Of a DNA stretch of 64,000 bases, positions 37,901 to 47,516 are shown one piece after another. Positions within the stretch are counted from its first letter, which is position 1. Each line of letters starts with the position of its first letter. The notes beneath the pieces are model-generated. The model was not told the DNA's origin. It saw only the letters and a list, made by a program, of their open reading frames with translations, and did no database searches. A program made the translations under genes and the position numbers. The stretch comes from Casuarius casuarius (taxonomy: Eukaryota > Chordata > Aves > Casuariiformes > Casuariidae). Location of the stretch: assembly GCA_003342895.1 (NCBI GenBank), contig PTFA01000042.1, positions 248,001-312,000 of the forward strand, given 5' to 3'.

Positions 37901-40900
37901 TTGGACCAGCACTAGAAGAGAATGAGCGTCTGCTGTTTTTCAGATATCGCAATGCAAGTTCTAGAAAATGAGAGTTGAGAATTGTGAGGTCAGGTCTGAG
38001 CTCTGAATTGTGCTGTACGCACAAACGTGTTCCAATCATTTATTTTCTCCAACTGTGCAGGTAAGGTTTCTTCAGCATTTAGACCTCGTTTGGAGCTATT
38101 AAGCATGTATAATAGCAGTTGACATTGAGGACTGTCAAACTTGTGTAAGTTGTGAGCAAATACAGAAACTCTGAGCTCTGTCTAGGCGTAATTTCCAGTT
38201 TAGGTGACAAAAGGGAGCATCTGTGAAATGCTGTGGTACATCCAGATTACTTCAGATATGACTCCTGCCTTGTTCCTGCTTCTCTGGGTCAGTGATGTGT
38301 CTTAGAACTGTTAGATTCTTTGGTCTTTTCAAGATACTCTCTGTAGCATGGCTTTAAAAGAGTATATAACATTGTAGCTATGGTTTGAAAACCCTTGGCA
38401 AGTGACTAATGCCTAGTGTACTGTATGGCCTGTTAGGAAATGTTATTTGGTTAGATTCCTCATCCTTGTTTCCAGTTTGTACAGTATGTTTTCTTCTATT
38501 AATTTCTATTACTGGTTGCTTACCAGGCTTTTGTTTTCTCAGATATCAGAAAACCACAGTATTTGTGGTATGTTTCTTGGGAGAGTCCTGCACCTGGGAC
38601 AGACTAACCCCCTGCATTAGTACAGGCTGGGGACTGATTGGCAGGGGAACAGCTCTTTGAAAACAGCCTTTAGGGACTGGGCAGACAGCAAACTGAGCAT
38701 GAGCCAGCAGTGTGCCCTGGCAGAAAATGTCATCAGAGTCCTGGACTGTATTAACAGGAGCACAGCCAGTAGTTTGAGGGCAGTGATTATTCCCCTCATA
38801 CTTGGTACTCATTAGACCACATCTAGAATACTGTGTCCGGTTTTGGGCCCTCCAGTACAAGAAATGCATTGATTAAACTGGAGCAAGGTCAAGGGAGGGC
38901 CACCAGGACAGTCAGGACTGGAGCACTTGTCCTGTGAGGAGAGGCAGAGGGACCAAAGGCTTGTTCAGCATGGAGAAGAGACCACTGTGGCAGGGCCTAA
39001 CAGCTGCCTGCTATGTCTGTGGGATGGTCATCAAGGTCATGGAGCCAGGCTCTTCACAGTGAGAGAAGAGATGTTATAAACTGATATGGGAGATTTTGAC
39101 TGGATATAAGGAAAAAAACTTTTTTCCATGAGGACAGGCAGACAGTGGAGCAGGTTACCCAGAGGGGTTGTGCAGGCTTCATTCTTGGTTTTCAAGACCT
39201 GACTGGACAAAGCTCTGAGCAACGTGGTGTGATTGCAGAGGTGACTGTTCTGGATGGGAGGGAGGTTGGACTGCAGACTTCCTGAGGTACCTTCCCGCTT
39301 CAGTGAACCAGTGAATCTGTAAATTTTATGTTAAGCTCTATGTATACTTGGAAAAAAAAAATGCTATTCCATACTGAATCAATTGATGATGATACTATTA
39401 CAACCTCAGAACTAATTGGCAATACTTGGCAATGTTAGTATAATATTGCTAAAATAACAGATAACTTCTTTAAAATAATAATATTGAAATGTGTTATTTT
39501 AACTACTTCAGACAGGAAGAAGAATTATACTGCAGAACTGTTTCTGAATGTAGAAGTTTCAATGTTAAGCAATAGTCTGTGTCATTTCATAAGTCCATAA
39601 TACACAGCTGGTTGCCTTTGCGTATCTAAAATGTACATAAAGTGATTTCAGATTAGGAGATTTGGCAACAGCTGCTCCCAAAATGCTGACTAGTGGAAGT
39701 TTGTTAGTAAAGCAATCTTTCTAATCCTTTTAGGCAAAAAGGATGGGCAGCAACTGCTTCTCTTGCAAAATGCCATGTAAAGCTAGTCAGTTCTCTCAAA
39801 AAGAAATTGTAAAGATTGCAGTATGAGGTTTCTCCTGCAAGAGGGAATGTGAGAAGAACTGAAAAAAAGTAAACATTCTAAAAAAGAATTGACATAGCAA
39901 TAATGATAGTTAAGATAACACAATCTTAGTGTTTAAGATTTATTTCTCAAACTGTTTAAAGCTTCATCTGAAAACTGAAATTTATATGTCTGAAACTGCC
40001 TCAATCCAGTTTTTTTATGAATTATAGAATTGTGTGCGACTCTCTTCTAATGGCTTAATTGTGGTCTTACTTGTTTGCTGCTTCCTGCCCTTCTTTGCCC
40101 TTTCCTCACTTTTCTTTTTTCCAGATGTCACTTCTTCCATCATTAGGCCAGCCCCTCAGTTTTTCATGTCCTTTCATCTTCAGCCAGCTGTATTAGAAGT
40201 CTCCAAAAATTTCATGACTTCATGCAAAAGATGAAGTAAAAAATTTAAAAGCTAATTTTTAATGAATGGTACTCTTTTCCATTTGATATTCATTAATGAA
40301 TTGCCATGCCTTTCACTGCCCTGTGTTTGGGGAAACCCTTCTGCATTGTGTAGCTAGACTAAGCTGTTTAAAGCGAGGACAGTCTTACTTGATGTCTAAA
40401 TGGTATCTACAGTTCATAAGTATGTTTGCTGTGCAGCAAAAGCTCAAAGCATTCAGCCTGTATTCTCTTGTTCTAACAGTGGGTTATCTACCTGGTGATA
40501 CCTCTGTTCTTGTCTCTTCAGTTCACTAATTTGTCACTTGTCTGTCTTAAATTCTCTAACTTCCAGTGTTCTAGTCAGTGTTTTGAAGCAAATGGAATTA
40601 GTGTAATTCCAGAGAAGATAATTTGTTTACAATTTTAGCAAGTTTTATTTCTTTAAATTTCTTATGTTCTATGTTTTACTTTAGGAATAATTCTTAGCTC
40701 CATTCTTTCTCCTACAACAGACTTGGTGCTTCCTGAGAATTGAGTTTATTTTCATCTAACAGAATGGTATCAGTAGTGAAGATGCGAGGTCTGATCTTCA
40801 GTATTTAATTTTTTAAATGTAAATCTCTGTAGACTGCTCTGCTTACCAGTTTTGTTGATTCAATGGTAACAGTTTCAAATGTGTTGTCCTGTAGAATTGG

Positions 40901-41686
40901 TGTTTTGGGAATATTTAGAGTTATAGTATTTTTAGTAAGTAGAGCTAGGTTTCATTTATTTAATAACTGTAAACTATTCTTTAGGCTGTTAACATCAGTT
41001 TTGGAAGGGTTATGTGTCTGAAAAGTCACTTTAAATTGAGTTGATGGCACTTTCAAGAGAGTAGGATTGTCCTTTTTTGATAGGCATGTCAGTGTTGCTG
41101 TTTACTTTTATTGCTGAAATACTTCTGTTTCAAGACTGCTAGCCACAGTCTTGTTTCAGTTTTAACACAGAACCTGAATTTGTATAGTAAAATGTAGACT
41201 AAAAAGGTATTTTTCTTTCTGCAGCAAAATGAGAAGGAGAACTTACTGAAGGAGAGAAACCACATTTTGTCAACTCTGGGTGAGACAAAACAAAATCTAA
41301 CTGGACTTTGCCAGCAGGTGTGTAAGGAAGCAGCCTTGAGTCATGAGCAAATACAAATACTTGCAAAATATTCTTCCTCAGATTGTCCACTCTCATTTTT
41401 ATTCCCCGAGAGAGAACGAACAGCTCCATCTGATAGTGAACTCGTGATACCATCATGTATGGAATTAGCAGATGGTCTTTCAGGTGTTACATCTACAAAT
41501 GAGCAGAGTTCTTGTTATCAGTGTGTGAAAGGTGTGTGTGATGCAACTTATAGTCAAGTACAAGAACTGCATCCAGTTTCTGTAACAACATTGGAGAAAA
41601 CTTCACTTGTGGAACAATGTGGACAGAGTGGTGGTATCACAGACTTCTGTCAGCAAATGACTGACAAATGCACTACAGATGAGTAA
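28691..41686 (+). CDS. BACH1: BACH1, BTB and CNC-type bZIP transcriptional repressor (spliced CDS, 765 aa)
   Basis: CDS is join(28691-28930, 33123-34511, 36213-36419, 41225-41686). Known role: BACH1 dimerises with small MAF proteins on MARE/ARE elements and represses heme-oxygenase, ferritin and other antioxidant genes. Heme binding to Cys-Pro motifs releases it from DNA and promotes export and degradation. Seen here: BTB domain at about residues 25-135; Cys-Pro pairs at C142, C227, C318, C454, C481, C512 and C666, of which the last four match the spacing of the functional heme motifs of the mammalian protein; CNC/basic region at about 565-598 with [17 protein letters not shown] at 582-598; leucine zipper heptads L605, L612, L619, I626; and the conserved C-terminal tail ending CTTDE used in cytoplasmic localisation. 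It is about 30 residues longer than the human protein (736 aa), owing partly to an E/K-rich stretch at 296-309 and a longer C-terminal linker. The start is chosen for the conserved MSLSE N-terminus. Confidence 0.96.
30500..30585 (+). repeat. 40-bp inverted repeat with 6-nt loop (pre-miRNA-like hairpin)
   Basis: The left arm 30500-30539 and right arm 30546-30585 are reverse complements at 34 of 40 positions, with no gaps. Three of the six mismatches become G-U pairs in the sense RNA. The loop is GCATAT at 30540-30545. It could be an intronic microRNA precursor, a fold-back remnant of a small DNA transposon, or a de novo palindrome. I do not recognise a known microRNA seed in it. Confidence 0.85.
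31452..31590 (-). mobile_element. CR1 LINE 3'-end fragment (minus strand)
   Basis: The + strand reads TGGGTCAGTCAGACCCAAAG then TCCATCTAGCTTAGTATCTT, the reverse complement of the conserved sauropsid CR1 tail in which the element's own strand reads roughly 'actgggctagatggacc..tggtctgaccc'. It is short and diverged, with the rest lost or unrecognisable. Assigned by sequence recognition, not by search. Confidence 0.7.
33123..34511 (+). CDS. BACH1: BACH1 coding exon 3: rest of BTB, Cys-Pro-rich regulatory region
   Basis: Encodes residues 81-543. The BTB continues to about residue 135 ([10 protein letters not shown]). A long, mostly disordered region follows with Cys-Pro pairs at C142, C227, C318, C454, C481 and C512. 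The last three sit in ECPWLGI, NCPFIS and QCPYNY contexts typical of heme regulatory motifs. The [19 protein letters not shown] block (about residues 410-428) and the acidic [17 protein letters not shown] block just before the donor are conserved BACH1 signatures. Residues 296-309 are E/K-rich, from a 51-base near-pure purine run. The donor is GAG followed by GTAGGG, phase 0. Confidence 0.97.
34512..36212 (+). other. BACH1: BACH1 intron 3, with open read-through frame
   Basis: 1.7 kb, phase 0. The coding frame stays open for 66 codons past the donor, to a TAG at 34710-34712, and an AATAAA follows at 35165. Read-through would replace the bZIP with a 66-residue hydrophobic tail. The intron also holds C-runs near 35481 and a purine run near 36070-36107. 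Confidence 0.85.
36213..36419 (+). CDS. BACH1: BACH1 coding exon 4: CNC domain, basic region and zipper start
   Basis: Encodes residues 544-612. It opens with [11 protein letters not shown], continues through the CNC segment ([19 protein letters not shown]), and carries the DNA-contacting basic motif with [12 protein letters not shown] at 587-598. Zipper leucines L605 and L612 precede the donor (TTG then GTATGT). This is the most conserved part of the protein and specifies binding to TGCTGAGTCA-type sites with small MAF partners. Confidence 0.98.
37077..37130 (+). repeat. TG/TA/CA compound microsatellite, self-complementary
   Basis: TGTGCGTGTGTGTGTATATA is followed by CACACACGCACACGTATATA and TGGGTGTGTA. 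The TG half and the CA half are complementary, so the tract can fold back. Confidence 0.85.
37611..37630 (+). repeat. Short perfect inverted repeat
   Basis: CCATTCAG at 37611-37618 and CTGAATGG at 37623-37630 are exact reverse complements with a TGTG loop. Small, and possibly a chance occurrence. Confidence 0.8.
38583..39322 (+). mobile_element. CR1 LINE, 5'-truncated 3' end (plus strand)
   Basis: About 740 bp of a chicken-repeat-1 type LINE. It begins near GTCCTGCACCTGGGACAGAC, includes GAGCATGAGCCAGCAGTGTG, a segment matching the 'tactgtgtccggttttgggccc..aagaa' stretch, GATTTTGACTGGATATAAGG, and GGTTACCCAGAGGGGTTGTG. It ends near GTGAATCTGTAAA in the usual octamer-like tail. It is the end of ORF2 plus the 3' UTR, with stops and indels, so it is a dead copy. 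It lies in the same orientation as BACH1 in intron 4. Confidence 0.92.
41225..41686 (+). CDS. BACH1: BACH1 coding exon 5: zipper end, CP6, C-terminal tail
   Basis: Encodes residues 613-765; the acceptor is GCAG then CAAAAT. The zipper continues through L619 and I626. The NES/zipper-adjacent block reads [20 protein letters not shown]. The sixth heme motif is DCPLSF at C666. A variable linker holds a C-x2-C-x4-C cluster (C709, C712, C717) that I do not recall in the mammalian protein. The conserved end is [14 protein letters not shown], followed by TAA. Confidence 0.97.
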   Translation, partial: QNEKENLLKERNHILSTLGETKQNLTGLCQQVCKEAALSHEQIQILAKYSSSDCPLSFLFPERERTAPSDSELVIPSCMELADGLSGVTSTNEQSSCYQCVKGVCDATYSQVQELHPVSVTTLEKTSLVEQCGQSGGITDFCQQMTDKCTTDE

Positions 41687-41741
41687 ATCTGTTCTCTGTC
41701 TGTGGCCAGGCTCTCAACATTGCAACTTAGAGTGAGGTTTG

Positions 41742-41748
41742 AGCATTA
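41742..41748 (+). promoter_or_regulatory. miR-155 seed match (7-mer) in 3' UTR
   Basis: AGCATTA pairs with miR-155-5p nucleotides 2-8, 56 bases after the BACH1 stop codon. BACH1 is an established miR-155 target in mammals; function here is inferred. Confidence 0.5.
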
Positions 41749-43061
41749 TTGTAAAGTAACTTACTAAATGATAGAAAAGATGAAACTCTATCTTTTGAAA
41801 CTACATTAACAAGTACATGGTCATTATGTTACTTGGCAAGCTTTTGGGTTTGCTCCGTGTAGTTCTAGAAGATAATTTGTATGTCAGTCCTGGAGCTTTT
41901 CTGTGTGGGGATGCCAAGGAGAGTTCAGGTAAGTTGACTGAAAGTATAAACTGTGTTCACAGATGTTTTTATGAGGAAGCTTTCATTCAGGTGTAGAGTA
42001 GACTTCACTCTGATTTAAGCCACAATACCTAATGCCACTCTGCATCTCAAGAAAAATTCTCTTAATAGATGTTTATGCACACTAACTTCTATATGTGGAG
42101 GTCTTACCTCTTCAGGTTCCCCTCTCTGCAGTAGACGAATCCTAAGAAGTGTATAAAGCTCTGAAAATGTTTTTGCTGTCAGTGGGTTAGGATAACACAA
42201 CACTGAGGAGACTCTGGCAAATGGGCTCTGGAACACTTCATTACTTTGCTGCTGTTCCCACCCCTGTGACAACACCAATTTTATAGAATATATGAAATTT
42301 GCCTTAGCTCTCCAGTTCGTAGTTAAGCTGTTTGGAATGGCTAAGGTGCAGAAACCTACTCTGTTTGATCCTTGTGGAAGGAGTGACGACGGACTGGAAA
42401 AGGCAAAAGTTTGAAACCGGCGCAACTCTTCTCTCAGACAGTGTGCATTGGATCCTCTGGCATCTAAATCCCATATGCTTGTTAAAATGCTGTTCATTGC
42501 TGTATAATGACTTACAATCCTAGCACCTTCTAGCTCACTATTCTTTGTGATGAGTTGGAGTCAAAGTATTGTGAAAGGCTAAAGGCAGATTTTTTTTCAA
42601 GGTATTTCAGGCACCAAACTCTTATTGACTTTAGTGCTTAGTTGTGTTTAAAGTAACCTACAAATGTATTTGTTCTCCGATCACTGGGACCAGTAAAGAT
42701 CTATTTCAGAATTTTAATCTTCAGGATGCTTTTATGGATAAACCTGTAGTTATTTCAAATGGCTTGTGCTACAAGTGTAAACATATTTAAAAAAGTATAA
42801 TAAGGATATGAGCTGGAGGGATTTCCTGCATTTACTTTGTGAGGAAGAAATTCAGCCACTAAAATAAGAGCAATGGAAAATAATCTCTGTTCATAGATTT
42901 TACATTATAGTAGATGCATATTGTATACTGATGATTTTGTTATTTAGATGTTATTCTCACATCAGAATTAAGTATTGAACCTCACAACAGAAAACTTTTT
43001 TGGTTTTGCTGGTTTACAAAACATGAAGAATTTTGTACAAGCCAGTGGAATTCTTCGTTTC

Positions 43062-43069
43062 CTACCTCA
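43062..43069 (+). promoter_or_regulatory. let-7 seed match (8-mer) in 3' UTR
   Basis: CTACCTCA is the full 8-mer site for let-7/miR-98. let-7 repression of BACH1 is known in mammals. A second 8-mer lies 280 bases downstream. Confidence 0.65.
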
Positions 43070-43137
43070 GAATGTACATTAGCTTTTTGTGTCTTTGTGT
43101 GCATGTACAGTAGGCAGCAACTAGAGCAAAAGACTAT

Positions 43138-43145
43138 TGTAAATA
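43138..43145 (+). promoter_or_regulatory. Pumilio-type element
   Basis: TGTAAATA matches the UGUANAUA Pumilio consensus and lies between the two let-7 8-mers and near the miR-155 site. Confidence 0.45.
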
Positions 43146-43234
43146 CTGTTTTGCAGTTTTATCTTGCAGTGAGATAAAAATTGCTAAAGAAACTTTTTGG
43201 CAATTTTTTTTTCCTTCCTCTTTATAGGTAACAT

Positions 43235-43246
43235 AGCATTAATAAA
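43235..43246 (+). promoter_or_regulatory. miR-155 8-mer overlapping an AATAAA hexamer
   Basis: AGCATTAA at 43235-43242 is an 8-mer match to miR-155-5p. Its last two bases are the first two of AATAAA at 43241-43246. If that hexamer is used, a transcript cleaved 10-30 bases later keeps the site close to its 3' end and loses the let-7/miR-196 site at 43341. The hexamer has a weak GU downstream element. Confidence 0.6.
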
Positions 43247-43340
43247 TATATTAAGAACATTAGGCCACTTATAAAAAAGTAAATAGATTGACAGATTTCA
43301 ACAGTGCTTCTCTTAACCAGCATGTAATGCAAGTGACTAC

Positions 43341-43349
43341 ACTACCTCA
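43341..43349 (+). promoter_or_regulatory. Overlapping miR-196 and let-7 seed matches
   Basis: ACTACCTCA contains a let-7 8-mer (43342-43349) and a miR-196 7-mer ACTACCT (43341-43347) offset by one base. Both microRNAs are reported BACH1 regulators in mammals. Only one could occupy the site at a time. Confidence 0.6.
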
Positions 43350-44595
43350 CCCATGGGATTGAAAGTTAATTCAAATCTTCGGTGATATCCTTGGATTTTC
43401 ATCATGTATCATTACTTTTTTAAAGGGAAAATTTATATTAATGGAGCATAGCTTGTATAAATCACAGTGCTTACAGTAACTGAAGTTTAGAATTAGATGC
43501 TATATTACAGACTTCGAGAGTTCTACCACTTTGGATGTACTTTCAGATAATTGAAGTGAAGTTCTTTTAAATAACTAGCATTTATATTTGTTGATCCTTT
43601 ATAAGGTGTTACTCATGAACCTCTTTGTGTCTGTTCTCCAGCATCTGTATATCCCCAGTTAATTTAATCCTTTTTCCCTCTCATGCTGCCATGCTGGGTG
43701 GTATTTTGCTTCTAAGTCTGTTATATTATTTAAAAACAAACCAACAAGAAACAGTAAAAAAAAAAACAAATAAACAAAACCCAACATCCCCTACCTCTCC
43801 CCAACCCCCCTACTATCCATCCATATATCTTTTAAAGTTGGTGATATTCTGAAATAACATGGATAATGACAGTAAATCACTGTCCTATCATACACATACT
43901 CTAAAGTGGAATTCATTTGGTTAAATGCCTTTGTTATAAAGGGGTGGAGCCTATGTTTATAGAATAACTGGCTGGGGTCTTAAACATACCCGGTGGCTTA
44001 AACCACTGACTTGTTCAGGTATGGATGGTGGAAGACAGGTCAGTGATTACCAACTTTAGAAGCTGGAATATCTACCAAAGAGCTGTGCTCCATTGCTACA
44101 GTATGATAATCATCCAGTGTCTGAATTCCATTCAGTAAACCTTACAAGGCTTCCAGTGCAGAATTAATGTCTGTAGTTTTTCATCATACCCCCCAACACA
44201 ATTCATATTGTGTATTTAAACCTCTGATGAACTTGATGAAGTTTGATGGTAGGTGTTTGCCTAACCAACTGCATCTAAATAATTTTTAAAATATTTATTT
44301 AATACAGTAGACCTACAAATTGCATGTTGACTTCTATAGGTGCAAACCTGCAAAAGTTAGGAATGAATGACAATTTTATGATACAGAATTCTCAGGTAAA
44401 TGTTTTGGAGTTTTTTTGGTAAAGAAATACTCGATTTTTGAAATTGTAAAATACTTTGTTAAAGCATGTTTTAAAATACTTTGGACAGAATATCTTAAAG
44501 CCATAAGAGTATGATGGCATACAGATTGTAAAATAAACAGATAATTACAACTGTTGATTTTGTATCTTTCATAATCCAATATTTTTTAAGTCTAC

Positions 44596-44601
44596 AATAA
44601 A
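44596..44601 (+). terminator. Alternative poly(A) signal
   Basis: AATAAA with a U-rich downstream region (TTTTCCTTTTTTGTACAAAT). A second hexamer at 44532-44537 lies just upstream. These are alternatives to the site at 44785. Confidence 0.4.
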
Positions 44602-44784
44602 AACCACTATCCTTTCTATAAAGGCTTTTCCTTTTTTGTACAAATCTTTTTGCAGTGAAAATGTGTACTCGTGCATTATTCACTTACGTAGTACTGCTGA
44701 AACAGATTTCTGAAAATAATAGCAGAATTACTTATAGCTTAAATTCCAGAATAATACAAACATTAGCAGATATTACTGAAATAG

Positions 44785-44790
44785 AATAAA
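44785..44790 (+). terminator. BACH1: Best candidate poly(A) signal of BACH1
   Basis: AATAAA is followed within 20-60 bases by a GU-rich stretch (TTTGTTGTGTTCTGGTCTGT from about 44812), a much better downstream element than those of the earlier hexamers. Cleavage is inferred near 44803-44815. Confidence 0.6.
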
Positions 44791-47217
44791 GGTCCCATAA
44801 GTTTATTTAATATTTGTTGTGTTCTGGTCTGTTTGAGTGGGTTTTCTTTTCTGGCAAACTTTGAACTTTTGATTTTGAGGGAGAGAAGAGGTGAATGGCT
44901 GATCAATGAGATATTGTTGTGCGTTTTGGTTCTAAAAAAAAATTTTGAAATGATCATTACATGCATAGTATAGATCGGTGCGCTAGGCTAAGCTTTATCA
45001 TTGGGAAGTTCTAATGATAGATATGTTTATTAATCTTAAGTATTTTTGTAATTACAAGCATGTTGAGTCTTGCTAATCGTTCAGAAGGATTGCGTAAGAA
45101 TTAGCCTTTGAGGAACTACATTTACACTAATCTCTCTCTGACTGTGATACTGGACCTAGCCTTTTGGTACAGTGACTTACCTTGTTTAGAGGCTTTTCAT
45201 TATAGGTCTTAACTTCACTTAAAACCTTGTAACCTGTGCATTTGACTCCTAAATCTGAAGTTACTTCATTCTACAGCAGACCCTTCATTAAAAGTGGAAA
45301 AAATCTTTTTAGGGGAAAAAAGTTGGAAAGCAAGGTGATCAGTTATAGGGTTCAACTTGCTGCCTGTAATTGGTAGGGCAGTAGAAGCTATATTTCTCTT
45401 TCTCAAGGACAGTTTTGTCCTTGAAACTCTTGTGTTTAGTTTGTAGATGTTTTCTATACTTCTCAGTATCTTCTAGGTCTGGACTTTAAGAATCAAGCTG
45501 TTGGCTTTCACAGTAACATTGCTGTGGTTCCTCTTTGGGAAAACTAAAATCTTGATGCAGGATTCTGTGATGCGTGTTTAAAGCTCCTCCTGAATATTCA
45601 GCAAAAACTGCAACAATAGTGAAAGGTATGTATGGCAGAGATCAGGACTATACAATTAATTCTGTTTCTGGATTTTTTTTAAGGAAGTTAGAAATGAAAA
45701 AATGCTGGTGACTGGCACTCTTATGTGGGCACTTGGTTTTAGCTAAAAATGACAGAGCTGAGTGAAGACAGAAGATTTTTTTTAAGTGAAGTAGCAAAGC
45801 TTCTTCTAAAGCTGAAGAAAAGGCAAAAGCGCACCTACTTTAACTGAAACTACTTTTAGAACAAACTACTTTAAATTGCTACTGTTCTGAGAGGTTTTGG
45901 TGTAAACAAAACCATTAACTTATACAAGGCAAAGTAAATTTTTGTCCCTTTCTGGCATTGAAATAGAAACTGGATCTTTATGACTGTTAGATATTTCATT
46001 GATTGCATATTGATTTCTTTTTTGTTTGGTCTTGTTCTTCAAAAGAATTAGCCCTGAAAGTACACAGTTGGGATTCACAAGTATGTATAAAGATGGATTT
46101 AAATTTTTTCAATCCATTAAGATTTATTGTCAAATGAATTTTTGTGCACAGAACTAAAAGAAGAAAGGAGGGAAAATGAGCCTTTTTAGCAGGTATTTGA
46201 GTAAGAGAGACTTAGTGAATATGACTGTTTTAAAAGCCTCTTTAAGCACCTGTTATGTTTACAAGGCCTTTCAAATAATTTATATACACATCACTAAAAA
46301 ATAAGTATATATCCTTTTGACTTGCAGATATTTATCTGTCAACATGCAGACAAACTAATTCTGCTGGCAAAGCAACTTTTTTTTCTTTTTTTCTCCCCCC
46401 TTCTTCCTCCCCCCACCCCACCTTCAGATATCTGGAGTGGGGCAGAGAAAGCAGTGTTCACCTTTGAGATTGAAGCTTTAGAATTGAACAGGATGTTTAA
46501 AAAGCACTTATGTGGAAAAGGTGTTTTATGAAGGTCCAGATGATAGCATTTATAGCTAGGAAATTTTTGCTTATTTTTGTGTTGGGCCAGGAAAAAGCGG
46601 AGGTGGAACCTGTCAGGAGTGGATACAAAAACACTTTTTTTATTATTATTATGTTATTTAATAGCTTAGATAAGAAATCTTATAGAGAGGTCAGTTTGAC
46701 TTTTCTGTCCTTTCTCCACAGTCTGGAGGAAAAGCTGAAGAAATAAAAACATGCTTATGGGAACACTCATCCATAATATGGTGTAGCTTTCTAAGGATAC
46801 TATTTAAGAACACAGATATGTGTAATAAAAAAGCAGCTCGCATATATTGCGGTAATAACAGGATATCGTGCCAGGTATGCTAGGCACAATACAAGTAGTG
46901 CCTTTTCAAAAGAGATTTTGATCAAGGAATTTGAGATAACACAATAACAGGATTTGCACAATTCAAGACAAAACTAAAATGAGATAGTTCAGGACAGTGT
47001 TTCAGCTTGTTATCTACAAAACAATAGATAAGTCATTCTGGGCTACAACAAAGGATAGCATGACTGTGGGAAAATGGTTTTAGAGTATGACTAAATGTAA
47101 AGCCTGTTTTGTGGTGGATTATGTTGTCTAAACACTAAATTTTCTTTTTCCAAAAAAGCCTGCCAATGTTGCTTCACGTATAAAGGTGTTTTTAATACAG
47201 GAAGTGTACCAAGTAGT

Positions 47218-47275
47218 CAATAGTATGTAAGAATATATATATATTTTGCTAGGAAAATAAATATATATAATATTT
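47218..47275 (+). repeat. TA-rich low-complexity tract
   Basis: Two (TA)n stretches (about 5-6 repeats each) separated by TTTTGCTAGGAAAATAAA, ending in a T run. Confidence 0.7.
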
Positions 47276-47516
47276 TTTTCCTAAACCCCTCAGAAATGCT
47301 ACTGTCTCTGTTTTCAAAAAGTACATTGTCCACAGCTTTAATTGCTTCTAGAGTCACCTGAATGGTATCTGTATTAACACTTTTATTAAGCATTGCTTGT
47401 TTCTTTTCTTCAGGTGTTTTCTCCTGTAAAGCATTGTTTCAGTTGAGTCTTCAAAAAACAGTAGGATTCTAACTTTGTGAACTGATTGTTTTGTTACTGT
47501 CCACAGTGTGTGTAGT

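Larger units (their letters stand above)
36420..41224 (+). other. BACH1: BACH1 intron 4
   Basis: 4.8 kb, phase 0. It contains a TG/TA/CA microsatellite at 37077-37130, an 8-bp-arm hairpin at 37611-37630 and a 3'-terminal CR1 at 38583-39322. No other exon was recognised. Confidence 0.92.
16420..44810 (+). other. BACH1: BACH1 gene (whole transcription unit, ends approximate)
   Basis: Five exons can be placed: non-coding exon 1 in the CpG island (ends 16604, CTGAG then GTGAGC donor), exon 2 at 28633-28930, exon 3 at 33123-34511, exon 4 at 36213-36419, and terminal exon 5 from 41225. Introns are about 12.0, 4.2, 1.7 and 4.8 kb, all GT/AG. The coding exons join in phase 0. The 5' end is an estimate from GC and CCAAT boxes. 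The 3' end is an estimate from an AATAAA with a GU-rich downstream element near 44790-44835. Extra 5' UTR exons inside intron 1 cannot be excluded. No other gene was recognised in the window. Confidence 0.93.
41687..44810 (+). other. BACH1: BACH1 3' UTR (3' end estimated)
   Basis: AT-rich terminal-exon sequence after the stop. It holds seed matches for let-7 (8-mers at 43062 and 43342, 7-mer at 43791), miR-196 (7-mer ACTACCT at 43341) and miR-155 (8-mer at 43235, 7-mer at 41742), plus a Pumilio-type TGTAAATA at 43138-43145. Candidate AATAAA hexamers lie at 43241, 43769, 44532, 44596 and 44785. The last has the best GU-rich downstream element, so the longest UTR is taken to end near 44810. Actual cleavage sites need transcript data. 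Confidence 0.7.
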
